Source: Dichotomocladium elegans
Taxonomy: Eukaryota; Mucoromycota; Mucoromycetes; Mucorales; Lichtheimiaceae
DNA: 64,000 nucleotides
Assembly (NCBI GenBank): GCA_025716815.1
Contig: JAIXMN010000003.1
Coordinates: 124,001-188,000 of the forward strand
Reading direction: 5' to 3'
Shown: one piece after another, positions 1 through 11,337 of the stretch
How positions within the stretch are numbered: position 1 is the first letter of the stretch
How the letters are laid out: every line of letters starts with the position of its first letter
The notes under the pieces: generated by a model
What the model saw: only the letters and a program-made list of their open reading frames with translations
What the model was told of the DNA's origin: nothing
Databases searched by the model: none
Translations under genes and position numbers: made by a program

Positions 1-3000
1 CATCCCACACCTTTATCGTTTCGTAAACCACCACATATGTGCTCGTATCCAATGCAGAATCTTATGTGCCATCTTTGAGAATAGGGACCACTACACAGAA
101 ATCCGTCCCAGCATCTATCACGAAGTGGAACTTTACACTGAGCCAGGTTGACAGGATACCGTGCTTTTGCGCTGGTCTATGAGCACTCGCCGACAAGGTA
201 TTTAGATTCTATATACCTCTCACATTTGGAGAAAGACAAGACAGAAAAATCAAAAAGTTTCGGTACAGCTATTTATCTCGCTCCAGCGCGCTATAAGCTC
301 AAAAGCATCCAGTCCTTGATATGGGAGATGTTTAGCTTAGTTGTCGTGTATGTTTCAGGATGCCTTCATGAAGTCTCATTGCCAGTGGCGATTCGGTCTA
401 TTTGCACTAGTCAACGCGCTCCCCCTTGCTTGGAATATTAAACTGCTCCCGGAATGGCCGTTGGACATGAAAGCCAATCCGATGTTAGTGGATTCATGCA
501 GTCGAGCATTCTAGAGTAAAATGTTTTTCTCAGTTGGCTTGGATATAGTCAATGAGCGAACATGAGCTATTTAGGCAACCGAATTCACTATTTGGGAAAT
601 GCGCAATCGCACAAGAACAAGGTTGGGGCGTTTAGATATTTTTCCAGATTTTATAACCCTATTCTTCCTTACAGTGACGCTTTCAGCTGCGGGCAATGTT
701 GGATAGTCTTCGCTTGTTCCTAATGATACTCGCCATTCTTTTCCCAAATAATATCGACGCTCGATACTCACATCCATGCACGAAAATGGATATATGAGTA
801 GTCCGGCAATCATTCGCCCTACAGATTAGGAAAACATAAACGAGCTCACATTGTATAATAATGGATCGTACACACTTAGTAACCCCCACTTCCCATACTC
901 TAATGCTAAAAGATGAAGAAATTAGAGCGTGTTCTTACTACGCAGACTGGACATACGGGCAGGGATAAAACATAGGACGGGCATTGATCAAGATAGGAAA
1001 CGTGTGGTGTATGTGGGGAGAGGTAGGACAAAAATATATTCCCATAATCAAGACGTCTCCCGAGAAAGCCACGTGGTCCGATGGATCGTTTTCCCGCCCT
1101 CGCCGCCACCTTCTCTTGACATCCTGTTCTCAATATACGCATATGCCGCTTTGCTTGATGTCCCTTCATGGAACAATTGTTCTCGATAATTTAAAATAGA
1201 ATTTTAATGCTTTCTCATACTTCTGACTGCCCGCCCCTCCTGTACAGAAATGCGGGTGATTATGGATTTTTGACAGAAATGCAAAATATGTTTCAGGAAA
1301 AGGAAATCATGACAGGTGGGCTCCTGCCAGCACAGACCCATCATAGAAGAGAGTGGAAATGATTACATAATAAAGAGTCATTGGGCGCCCGGGCACACAG
1401 CGAACAAAACAGGGATGGTTTCAGCTTTGTTCATCAGTGAGCTTAAAAGAAAAACGCTAGACCCTGATTAAATGTGTTCAGCAGTACTCCCTAATAGGCT
1501 TCATGCTGGATGCGTCGGCCAAATCCTTTTATATGATATGCTCTTAATTGTCAGCCACCTTCAGATGGAGATACATCACATGAAGCAATGCATGAGTTGT
1601 ATTTACACCATGCTCCTTCGGGCGGAGCCTACCCAGCTAAACGTGTTATAAACTCAAAAATAGAGAACTGAAAGGATGTCAAGGCGTTGTGGGAGCAACA
1701 TGTGCACAGATACCATCACCATGATTAGCAGCTTTGCCTACCACGTACGTTCTCTTCCCCCCTTGCTCGCTCACTTTTTTAAAAGAGGTGCCATAGCCAA
1801 CTTATCGATCTAACCTTTCCCAGCATTTGGTGGTAAGAGACTGTACAACAGCAATTACTGGTATCATACCCCTTCGTAGAATCTACTGGCCATGAATGAT
1901 AGCGAAGCGACAACTGATGAGTAGCCCCCGTCATTTGCCCATCGCTGGTAGCTATGTAACGTATAGTCGGCAATGGTACGGTGTTGTCTTTTTACATAGA
2001 AGACATCTTTCTTGTTCGTACGGACATTTTTCAGAAAAATTGTTGCAATTATAATGTGCTATTCCCCCGTTTTCTTAAAGCGGAATCGTGGCAATTAGTT
2101 CAAATCGCACTAGTATTGTTGTTCTTGTTTTCTTTGGGCATACTTTTTTTTACCAGGTCATAGATGACTCCGATATGAAGCAAGCCATCTGTTGGATGAA
2201 AATAGCAAGTAGTTGATTACATGGGAAGAAAATAAATAAATAAATAAAAAACAGGCGATTCGTGAGGTTAATTAAGGTCGTTGTACGTATTTACTTAAAA
2301 ATCGAAATTTACATGGCGTGGGTGCAGAATGTCTGTGACAGACAAAGGTCTGATCGATGCGTTTGGTTTCGGGAATGCGATGATGGATAAATCAGAAGTA
2401 AAGACAGATCTATTTCTTTGTGGACATTAATGATGTGTGGAAGACTAACCCAATTTGAGACCCGTATTTCCACCAAAAAAATTGAGGAAAATCAAACAGT
2501 TCTTCTGCTGAAGGCGATGATGGTAATATGTAGAATAAGGATATACAAAGCCACATCGACAGTTTATTGTAGTACCTCTTCCGTCCGATCATGGGAGCGT
2601 CCCAGAGTCGGATTACACACGAAGACCGTGTGCTTGAGAAAGATGCACGAGCTGCTAATGTTTATAGGAGTGCAAGAGAGTCGAGAGCGCTGAGCCTGTC
2701 GCGGAAGATGCCAATTCTGTAGAATGAAACAAATTACGATTAAGTTTTTAGTAGATAATTGTAAATGGAAATCGATTTGTCCACATGGTTCGAGAGCACG
2801 GATGAGGATAGAAAAAGAAATACGTCTAGGATTTATGGTCGTGGCCGGACAGCCGGGTGCGACCGAAATTCAAATAGGGTGGAACGGCCGCCCTTTTTCT
2901 TTTTTTTCTTTGCTCGCGTGGCAATTTAGTTGTTGCACGCGACACAGATGAATAAGCGTATTACGCATCCATAAACGTGCATCACAAATACAGTAATGTT

Positions 3001-3408
3001 GCGCACCCGGGTGTTTTGTAACTGAGAAGAGGTTGGGTGGGGGGAGTAAAGATGGTGGGAGATTGTGAAATATAGTGTATGATTTATCCGAGATTGGCTG
3101 ATATGTTCCCTCGTAGTGCCATATCTACGTAATGTGTATATCCCCATATGAGTCGGTAAGCGTATGTCTTCTTGGCTACATTAAATGTTTAGCCATTTCC
3201 GGAAAGAGAGAGAGATAGGTTCAATTGCACAGTAGGGAAAGGGAATGCGTAAGCATTTGGTAATATAGCAGGATGGCTGCAACGGAAGATAGATTTTAGC
3301 GGCTGCATTTGATTGGAGCATGGATTCTTGCCACTGAATGGTGTTCCAAGAGGCCATTTCCTGTAACCAATTAGGTGTGATACCTAAATATAAGGACAAC
3401 TTGGAAGG
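1..3408. other. gene-free left flank
   Basis: No open frame here has recognisable domain content, a credible splice structure or a family match that I can defend. Short frames occur on both strands at the density expected by chance. The only fragment I would single out is a 43-codon frame at 2591-2722 (+) that starts MGASQSRIT and resembles an N-myristoylated ESCRT-III-like start; it is treated under findings. The rest is probably intergenic sequence and possibly old transposon debris. Confidence 0.5.
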
Positions 3409-3416
3409 TATATAAA
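3409..3416 (+). promoter_or_regulatory. TATA box of Zn2Cys6 regulator 1
   Basis: TATATAAA lies about 157 bp upstream of the ATG at 3573, followed by a pyrimidine-rich leader. The surrounding 15 bases AAGGTATATAAACCC recur exactly upstream of the small secreted protein gene at 56158. The assignment as core promoter is inferred from position and consensus. Confidence 0.6.
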
Positions 3417-3572
3417 CCCCCACCCTTCTTGATCAACTTTCCTTCCCGATCCTCGTTTTTCTCTTCTTGCTTGTAGCAACAACCAGCATAACTTATCCCT
3501 TCCTCTCTTGATCTACGATCTTGAACATCCCAAGAACCATCCCGTCCAAGGTCGTCAATAATTGTCGAAATC

Positions 3573-4918
3573 ATGCAGTTTAACAACAGTCAAAGCGGCT
3601 ATCAAAACTTTATTCCGGTTTACAGCAACCTGTCACCTTATTACCAACAGCCTGAAGGCTCGGCAACAGCAAATGCAATGGCCTCGAACATTCCTGATGA
3701 TTCCCTCCTGTACGACATGTACGATTATAACCGCGCAGTCACTGCCACAACCGCGAGTACAAGCGGCACCCCTATCATTCCTAGCCAGCCATCTCCACCT
3801 CCGTCGTCGTCGTCGCCGTCTCCTCGAGCCCAGGAAGAAAATGTCTCCACTGCTGAAGCGGACCGGAAACGGCCGAAGCGCAGGCAGGTGAAGAACGCAT
3901 GCGGTAAGTAGCTATTTTTAGATTGGGTTGCACAGAAAAAAATTTTCGGCTCTTGGCCTTTTTTGAAGGTTGCATTGTTGGATTGACCTTTTTTTTTTTT
4001 CTTTTGTATTTGATTAGTCAACTGTCAAAAAGCATGCAAAAAGTGTGATGACGGCAGACCCTGTCAGCGTTGCATTAAACTCGGGTTAACTGCCACATGC
4101 ACTAACTCGCCTCGCAAGGAGCGCAAAAAGGGTGTCAAGCGCGGCCCATACAAAAAGCGCCAACACCTCGACAGCGCACATGGTACGTTTATTTCGCACA
4201 ATACACGAGAACGTGGACCATTGAAATTAACGTACCGGATATATTTTTACTAGATAACTCCTCTCCAAAATTCAGCGACTGGGAAGAAGGGCGTTCATGC
4301 TCAGAGTTTGTCTCCTATACTACGAGCGCTGTGCCAAGCATTTATCACCACGATCAGGTCTCGTCAGAACAAGTCGCACCCTTGTCAAGTTCGCCCCTGT
4401 CGTCTGATGCCAGATTTAGCTATCTCTCATACGGTGGTGTTAGTATTACAACAGCAGCTGATGCATCTTCTGCTTCCGGAGCATCCCTGTCGCCAGTGTC
4501 ACCCCACTTCCCGAGCAGCAGTTGGGAGGACCATCGCGTCCATCACTACCCATATTCTGCAGCAGCTCCTACGGCTGGTAGTACCACCGCAACCCATCAG
4601 TACTCCCCTGACGATCTGCATCATGTCTACTCCCAACCATCCGCCATATTCGACCATTTTGGCTATGAAATGCCTTATCAGTACTCAACACATCCTGACT
4701 ATACCACAAGAAACAGTGACACCAGCACGAAGTATGAGGATCACCACTACTTGTATCCCCTACAGACCACCTCAGAGACCCCGGCAAGCGCGCCATTTAC
4801 GCCCGCGTGGGCAACGTACTCGAACTACATCGAGCAACAGCAGCAGCAACAGCAACAGTGCGCAGAGCAACAGCCACCATCCACTGGATACTGGCAGACC
4901 TTCCTCGCAACCATGTAA
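3573..4918 (+). CDS. Zn2Cys6 (fungal-type) transcription factor 1
   Basis: Predicted nuclear DNA-binding regulator of 386 aa. Exons 3573-3903, 4018-4182 and 4254-4918. The binuclear zinc cluster is complete once intron 1 is removed: C110-x2-C113-x6-C120-x5-C126-x2-C129-x8-C138, preceded by a basic RKRPKRRQVK stretch and followed by a basic linker ending RGPYKKR. The RPCQRCIK core resembles the AcuK/Rds2-like subgroup of gluconeogenic regulators (family knowledge; the target genes here are unknown). The rest is low-complexity: Ser/Pro-rich, Tyr/His-rich, then a glutamine run near the end, with a C-terminal GYWQTFL motif. No middle-homology regulatory domain is visible. A paralogue with the same intron positions is encoded at 17876-19172 on the other strand. 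A larger frame in another phase over exon 3 is a shadow. Confidence 0.9.
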
Positions 4919-5835
4919 TTTTTTCCATCTTTCATTCGTACCAACGCACATATTCAGCACCGTCATCGCTATCTATGCCCTCATTCCTCTTAATCAACAT
5001 CCATGCCGGTATATATCTATATATATACTAACCCTTGGCTGACGTCCGTCCCTCCTCCTCTATCTCGTCATCTTTACTCTCATATGCATTATTCTTTTAG
5101 ACTTGGAAAAAGTTTTTTAGTCATATCAGCTCATTCATATTCCCCTAATACCCTCTTCCCCACCATCCCTCGTTTCAGTTTTTATGTATCATGCCTTCTT
5201 TTCATTCATCATTGTTCATCTCGCATACCATCTAACATCTGACAGGAAAAAAAAAATTCTACAGAGATTTGTTTTCCCTCCAAAAAAAAAAAATATCATA
5301 TGACTTTTTCTTCCGCACATACATCTCTTATAAACCTTATCTTAGAATACATGGATTGAAAACTCTAATGAAATGGGGCCGGGTGAGCTGTGAATTGATT
5401 TGGTGGGAGGAGAGAGAGAGGGAAGGCGGGAAACGTGACCCGCATGCCCATGCCCAGTGGTCTGCTAGGTAACTCAGCAAGACCTTGTTTGTTTGTTTGG
5501 TGTTTCCTTCCGAGAAATACCAATGCGGCGGCGGGTGGAACTTTGTGCTTTTGGTTCCTTCTTACGGAATGTCCTGGGGCGCTCGCGCGCGCATTGACCG
5601 TCCCTGGGCATCACACGGTTTCCTTGGATATAATTGGTTCTTTCCTTGTTTGGAAATTCATCCTATATTTACCCTGTTCTTTTCTCGTGCAATGCTTTTG
5701 TGGTAGGGCAAGAAGGCGCCTACACACAACTTGTTTCTTTTTATACGAAAGTGAAAAAAATAGACAAAGAGTTTGAAAGATGCAAAAAAAAAGAATACAT
5801 ATACATATACATATATATCACAATATGTATAATAT
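4919..5835. other. convergent intergenic / 3' UTR region
   Basis: About 0.9 kb between the ends of two convergent genes. It contains T-rich and A-rich tracts and two A-homopolymers near 5250 and 5282. I see no coding potential. Confidence 0.5.
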
Positions 5836-7749
5836 CTACACGCCCACTGGCTTGGAGTACTGCTTGTTCCCGATGCGGGCCATGATGGAATATCGCTTTC
5901 GCCAGACGAGATACCCAATCCCTGCCAAGACAAAGACAACGACGACAACAATGACAGCAATGATCCATTTCGCAAAGGGCTTGGTGCGGGTCACGTAAGG
6001 ACGAGGCTCGGTGATAGAAGCGTAGGGTGGATCTGCGACCGAGTCTTGGCTGAGCTGGTAAGCTACGAGACCCTGGAAGGGCGCATTGTAATCGAGGGCG
6101 ACCTCAGTCTGCGCCCAGTCGTTCCGTTCGTCATAGAATTTATCATCCTTATCAGGGCCTCCGATAATAGCGCCGTACAGAATGTACTTCTCCTCAGGCG
6201 GCGAAGTGTCAATATTGTTGATGTCTGAGCCACCCGAGGCTCCGGCATGGTGCGGATTGTGGGGCGAGTTCATGTGGACGCCACAGACATAGGGCGTCAG
6301 CATCCGGTTGTCGCCAAGAAGGTAGTTGATTTGATTTAAAGCAAACGTTACATACTCGCTCTTTGACGGGTCGACCTTGCTGTATAGCAAAGCGAGAAGT
6401 GCTATGTCCTGCGCAGGCACGAGAGAATTGTATTCGCTTGCGCCTTTGCACCACAGCAGTCCGCCAGCGGTGTACGAGCACACGCTTGTGTCCTGCGTGA
6501 TGGTATTCAGATACTTGGTAGCTGCCTGACTGTATTTGGTGTTGGTGCCATCAATAGCTGCGCCAAGAACGTGCACTGCGCCGGACTGATCGCTCCAGTC
6601 CCAGATCGCGACAGGAACCGACGCGAGTTTGTACTGGTCAAAATAATTGGAGGCTTTGTCACGGTAGGATGTTTCACCTGTGAGGCGGTACATCCAGAGG
6701 GCCGCAAGAACAAGTTGTGTCTGGTAACTGCTTGCAGCATAATAGTTGCTTGACGCACTCACAGCATCGGTGTACACCTGAAACGGGGTGGACGACTCGG
6801 TAAAACTGAAGAGAGTCTCGGCATGACTCTGAAGCAGGTCGGCATAGTTCGAATCATTGAGATAGTTTCTAAAAAGGTACGCGGAGGATGCAAACGCAGC
6901 CACCGTCTGGGCAGCAACGTCAGTTCCGGGGTTGTCTACAGTTACCCTGTACGAAGGTCGCGGCGTTGGTATATTCGTGTCTGGTCCTGATGGGTCAATT
7001 GAACTCATGTTAGTATACCGCCTCCTTCACTGTCTGTATTTTTCATCTCAAGATAACCCGGTGGGGGCCGTGATGACCCCATCTTGTTCTTATTACGTAC
7101 CCCAATAGTTATTGTCGAGTTCGCCGTCACCGACCTATATCCGTTACACGTCAGCATCTTTATTTTTTCTCGGCAATAAAGTGTAAGCAACTTGCCTGAA
7201 CGTACAGCACATCTGCCTCAGGATGGGCTTTGATAAGCCAATCCGTGCCCCAGCGGATGGTACTCCTCAGATATTCGCTCTGCTCCGCCTTGGTATATCC
7301 GTTAAACCACTCAATTGCGCCCCACGCCAATACAGTAATGGTATGTGCCAGCGGCAGGGTAAACTTGAGATAGTCACTATGCACACAAAGATCACCGCCC
7401 GCACCATCATATCAATTATCCATTGCACCGTCGCCCTGCTCTGCCGGACCTTACCCTGCGTCGTAGTAACCACCTGTGAGATCAACATTATGATCACTTC
7501 CATCCTCGAGGGCGGAATCCGATCGCCTGCGGGTTTGAAACAGATGTTCAATGTACCATGCAAAGCGGAACTGCATCGCAGCGAGTCTTACCAAGGCACG
7601 CGATTATTAGAGGGCAGCTTGCCACTGCGCTGCGCCTCGTAAAACCACATGGAATTATTTAGCAGCGCAGTATAGTATGGGTTGCCACCCTGCGCAGAGA
7701 CCAGTGAGGCTCCTGCAGCCGCCACGGCAAGCAAGGAAAAAAGGCGCAT
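5836..7749 (-). CDS. GH9 glycoside hydrolase with C-terminal membrane anchor
   Basis: Predicted endo-acting beta-glucanase (cellulase family 9), 531 aa. Exons on the minus strand: 7749-7592, 7526-7455, 7376-7196, 7134-7101, 6986-5836. A signal peptide (MRLFSLLAVAAAGASLVSA) precedes the catalytic domain. GH9 hallmarks are present: WRSDSALEDG, GGYYDAGDYLKF with catalytic-base aspartates D75 and D78, VGDGELDNNYWG, the NPHHAGAS loop, and DERNDWAQTEVALDYNA with the acid Glu at about 443. After the catalytic domain come one transmembrane helix (about 487-510), a WRKRY stop-transfer and a short tail, so the enzyme is probably cell-surface anchored and may act on the fungus's own wall or on nearby glucan. 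Intron 3 (7135-7195) uses a GC donor (CAG|GCAAGT). The usual NPHHR of the family reads NPHHA here. Confidence 0.9.
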
Positions 7750-8142
7750 GAAAACGAATCGAGGAAGAAGAAGAAGAAGAAAGAGGAATAAAAGAGCGGT
7801 TGAAGGCAAAAAGGGTAGTTGAGTAGCGGAGAAAGGCGCAGGTATTTTTGGATGTTTTGCACCCCCTTTTCTTAGTAGACTTCCTGTATACAAAGGATGG
7901 GCGGAACTACCTGGGCTTGTTTTACCCATATTTGGCGAAAAATGACTCTTTTCAACCCAAATTTAACCCGGCGAATCTTGCTCCCGCCCTCCTGTGGCGC
8001 GTGAAAGCTTACCATTATTCTGCTTGTGTATATACATAACCCGACTGCTTTATTCTCAAAATAGGGACAACCAGAAAGAGAGACGGAAAGGGAAATTTAC
8101 AGGGTTAAAAGCGTTAGCATCAGTCAGGAGGTATACAGTGGA

Positions 8143-9185
8143 TCATTTCTTGGAAGAATTTCTCCCAGATTTCAGGTGTGTCAAGCGGCGCTCGTCAACT
8201 CGGTTCAAGAAGGCAACCTTCTCCATGTAACTAGCCATTTCATTCACCCCGTCAGTTATTTTTATCGCGCCGCCAGCCTACTTTCCTTTTATCCGCCTTT
8301 GCTTACCCGTCCTTATTTTTATACTTGAGGTCATCCTGAATGCCTTCGCGATCCACAAACCCTTGCCAGTCTGCTCGGCTCTTATCCAATGTGTTCATCT
8401 TTGGTACTTTGATGTTGTATTGTGAAACAAGGGCCGTCAACGTCGACTTTGGTCGCACAATCCGCTTATTTTTCTTTGGTGTCGGCATTGCTGCTTTGTT
8501 GCTTGGGCTACAATATTTTAGTTGGTACTTCCCACTTTTTCTGAAGATTTCTACCTTTTCTTATTTTCTGGATCTGCCGCTGAAGGAGAAGAATGTACAA
8601 TCGTTTGATTGAGCGATGATGAAATATCATCCAATGGTTGCTTTTCCTTTTCACCCAGACTGGACGGCCGCCTCTGGTCTCTGTGATTATCCTTCTGGTT
8701 CATTTCAGCCCAGATTGCATCCACACGCGCCCTTCGTTCAGCCTCTTCTGTCCTATTTCCCTCATCGAGTGAGTGTCTACCCTTCAATTCCAACTCCTTC
8801 CCTCCAAACACACTCTCTCCTTTTTGTTTACTTTGATTTTTTTGCTGATCCGTCATTGTCATTATCAAGTGCTTTGCGTTTCATCGTCAAAGACATGGAG
8901 GACGTCTCAGAGGGCGTTTTTGGCGACTGAATGTGACATTCATCGTCGTCTGACGTGACTGATTCCTCATCGGCACTGTGTTCGCTTTCTTCCTCGGCTA
9001 TTGTCATGGTGGAATCAATTCATACGCACACACACGCACACGTACGTTCTATATTGACAACCACTCCGCCAACACTTACGATTCGGAACATAGTTAGAGT
9101 CGTTATCAGAGTCGCTATCACTGTTCAGATCGACATTGAGAGGTTCTTTTTCGATTTTTTCGTCATGTGTCAACACAGGACGCAT
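8143..9185 (-). CDS. SWC5: SWR1-complex subunit Swc5 / BCNT-domain protein
   Basis: Predicted nuclear subunit of the SWR1 remodeller that exchanges H2A for H2A.Z, 260 aa. Exons: 9185-9080, 8997-8832, 8776-8555, 8507-8307, 8230-8143. The N-terminus is acidic (DLNSDSDSDNDSNYVPN, then EEESEHSADEES), as expected for the H2A-H2B-binding part of Swc5. A conserved RVDAIWAEM helix follows. The C-terminal BCNT domain contains WQGFVDREGI and ends YMEKVAFLNRVDERR at about 233-247, the family signature. The first exon is supported by the clean junction SNYVPN|PEEE; an ATG at 9007 would sit inside intron 1. Intron 1 contains a CA/TG-rich stretch. It lies upstream of and divergent to TIM22. Confidence 0.92.
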
Positions 9186-9934
9186 TATCGACAGACGCCG
9201 TCTTGGGGAATGGAGAAAGAGGAAAAGGAAGAATCTCCCGCAGCACCACAAAGATTTTTCGTTTTAGGTTTTCCTGCGGAGCGGGGTGTGATTTCGCACT
9301 ACTTGCTCAAACCCTGCAAACAATGGGGAGCCTCTCTGAAACAATGCGGAGGGAGGATTTTCCCAGAACGTGTAGGTTTGTATATCATCATCAGAGATTG
9401 GTCTTTACCTACGCCTGAGCAAAAGGACGCAGAGATCCGCAGAGGCCAATAATATTCTGAGAAGCCTCAAGTGCACATTCGTCTAGCGATGAGCATGACG
9501 GTATAAAAAGGACTTCGATACATTTTAATAAATGCAGGAGGGTTATTTTAGGATGCGTCGAGAAATACTGATCGAACAACTGTTTGAAAGAGTATCTAAA
9601 ACAACGATCTATCAGTCCATGACATACAAACGCAGCTTGTCATGGAAGCAATCTCGGTTGCTTTAGATCGCGAGACTATTTTTGTGTACTCATGCACTCT
9701 TCTCTCGTCGCATGGAAGGAAAGCGTTTGAATCGCGTATCAAGTATCATCAACACTTGCAAACTTTGTTGCAGCATTTTGGTTCTAGCTGAAAAAAAAGT
9801 CCCGTTCCTTCTTGCGCGAGGAATAGAGAGCTAACCGTCAGAACAGCCAAGCAAATTGGCTCTCTAATAACTGATGGGGTCCTGGATATGGAATCAATGA
9901 ATATCGAGAAATCCGTTTGATTGTTCCTACGGCA

Positions 9935-10192
9935 TCAGAGAGGGTATTCACTGCAGTTCTGATGTGAATCAACTATGCAAGTATCTGTCATGAATACTTG
10001 TACTTTTGCGATTTGCCAATTTCCGGATTGAATTACTTGTATACAGTAAGAATTCAAGATAGTAGAGGTGTATCGAACATAAACATCTACCTGCTCTCCA
10101 CCATCGTAAGCATCATGGTTCCCATCAATATTCAAATCATCGACTAATGTGCAGGAAAATAATATTAACTCGCATTCGCTGTTCGGTTTCAT
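9935..10192 (-). other. unclassified 85-codon open frame
   Basis: A continuous frame from an ATG at 10192 to a stop at 9935, between the divergent SWC5 and TIM22 genes. It contains a DLNIDGNHDAYDGG stretch and three cysteines near the end. I do not recognise a family, and there is no signal peptide. It could be a small gene, a relic, or chance. Confidence that it is a real CDS is low. Confidence 0.2.
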
Positions 10193-10396
10193 GGTCAAAG
10201 AGGGTGCATTCCTTGAAATGTATGAAAGAAGAATGTAGATAATGCGTTCGTTGTCTGTTGTTGTTGCAAGAAAGAGGGAAAATGGACGATTGAAATGGCT
10301 GGGGTCAAAGTTTTCAAACTCTCTTCCTTTGCTTTTTTCGGCATACACATAGTACATTTACGCCCTCTTCCTTCCTCCCTCCGTTCAGTACTCGAC

Positions 10397-11070
10397 ATGG
10401 CAACAACTCCCCTCGGCGTTCCCGGTTCTATGAACAATAACCAAAGTGCAATTCCTCCGGATCAACAGCAACAAATTCAAATGATCCAGAGCCTTATGGA
10501 GTCATGTCCTGTGAAAACCACCATGGCAGGTGGTGCAGGTGCGCTTCTTTTTATTTATTTTTTATTTCTGAACAAAGGGCAGGCCTCGAGAGAAAAGAGA
10601 GGATAAACGAACTTTGCGAATGCTTGCCTTGCACTTAAATCGTGTTTCTTCTAGGCTTTGTCATGGGAGCAGCGTTTGGTCTGTTCATGTCATCGTTCGA
10701 GTTCTCCGGACCAAGCATGAGCCCTGAAATGCTCAATCAGAGCACACGCGTGCAGCTCAAGGCGGTGGCAAAAGATATGGGTACTCGATCATGGTCGATG
10801 GCCAAGAATTTTGCTGTGGTTGGCGCTATCTATTCTGGTTCAGAGTGCTGTATCGAATCGGTAAGGAACATACACGGTGGAACTGAAGTCTGGTAACTCA
10901 TGAAGACCGTGTGATAGTATCGGGCCAAAAATGATCTTTACAACAGCGTAGCAGCTGGCTGTTTTACAGGTGGTGTGCTTGCTACTCGAGCAGGTCCTCA
11001 AGCAGCAGCATTTGGTTGCGCTGGCTTTGCAGCCTTCAGCGCAGCCATCGATTATTACATGAGAAGCTAA
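10397..11070 (+). CDS. TIM22: mitochondrial inner-membrane translocase subunit Tim22
   Basis: Predicted channel subunit of the TIM22 complex, which inserts multispanning carriers into the mitochondrial inner membrane. 166 aa. Exons 10397-10538, 10655-10860 and 10918-11070. The Tim17/22/23 fold is evident: four hydrophobic segments with Gly-rich packing ([65 protein letters not shown]). The ECCIESYRAKND and AGxxTGG elements are Tim22 signatures. The carriers it would insert include the Hem25-type carrier encoded at the right end of this window. It is tail-to-tail with the downstream UbiB-like gene. Confidence 0.93.
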
Positions 11071-11337
11071 ACAGCTATCATGATCATGATTTATTTTAGA
11101 GTTTAGAATGAAGAAAGGTTACTAGTGCATACCATCCTGTTCTTGCCTTCGCAGGTGATCTGAATTGATCAGGTCAGCTAGTTCGCATTCTCTTTGCGCA
11201 CATAAAAATAATTATATTGCAGCAAAAAAAAAAAAGAAATCGAACATTCGCACGATGCATGGGGATTTTTAAAGAATGTCAAGAGCGAAACAAGGGATTC
11301 TATCTAGCGCATGGGGGAATATAAGTAAATTTGCCAT

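Noticed and set aside
4308..5042. 244-codon plus-strand frame, Thr/Ser/Pro-rich
   Set aside because: It overlaps exon 3 of the Zn2Cys6 gene in another phase. The spliced frame gives a complete zinc cluster and the C-terminal motif shared with the paralogue, so this is a shadow.
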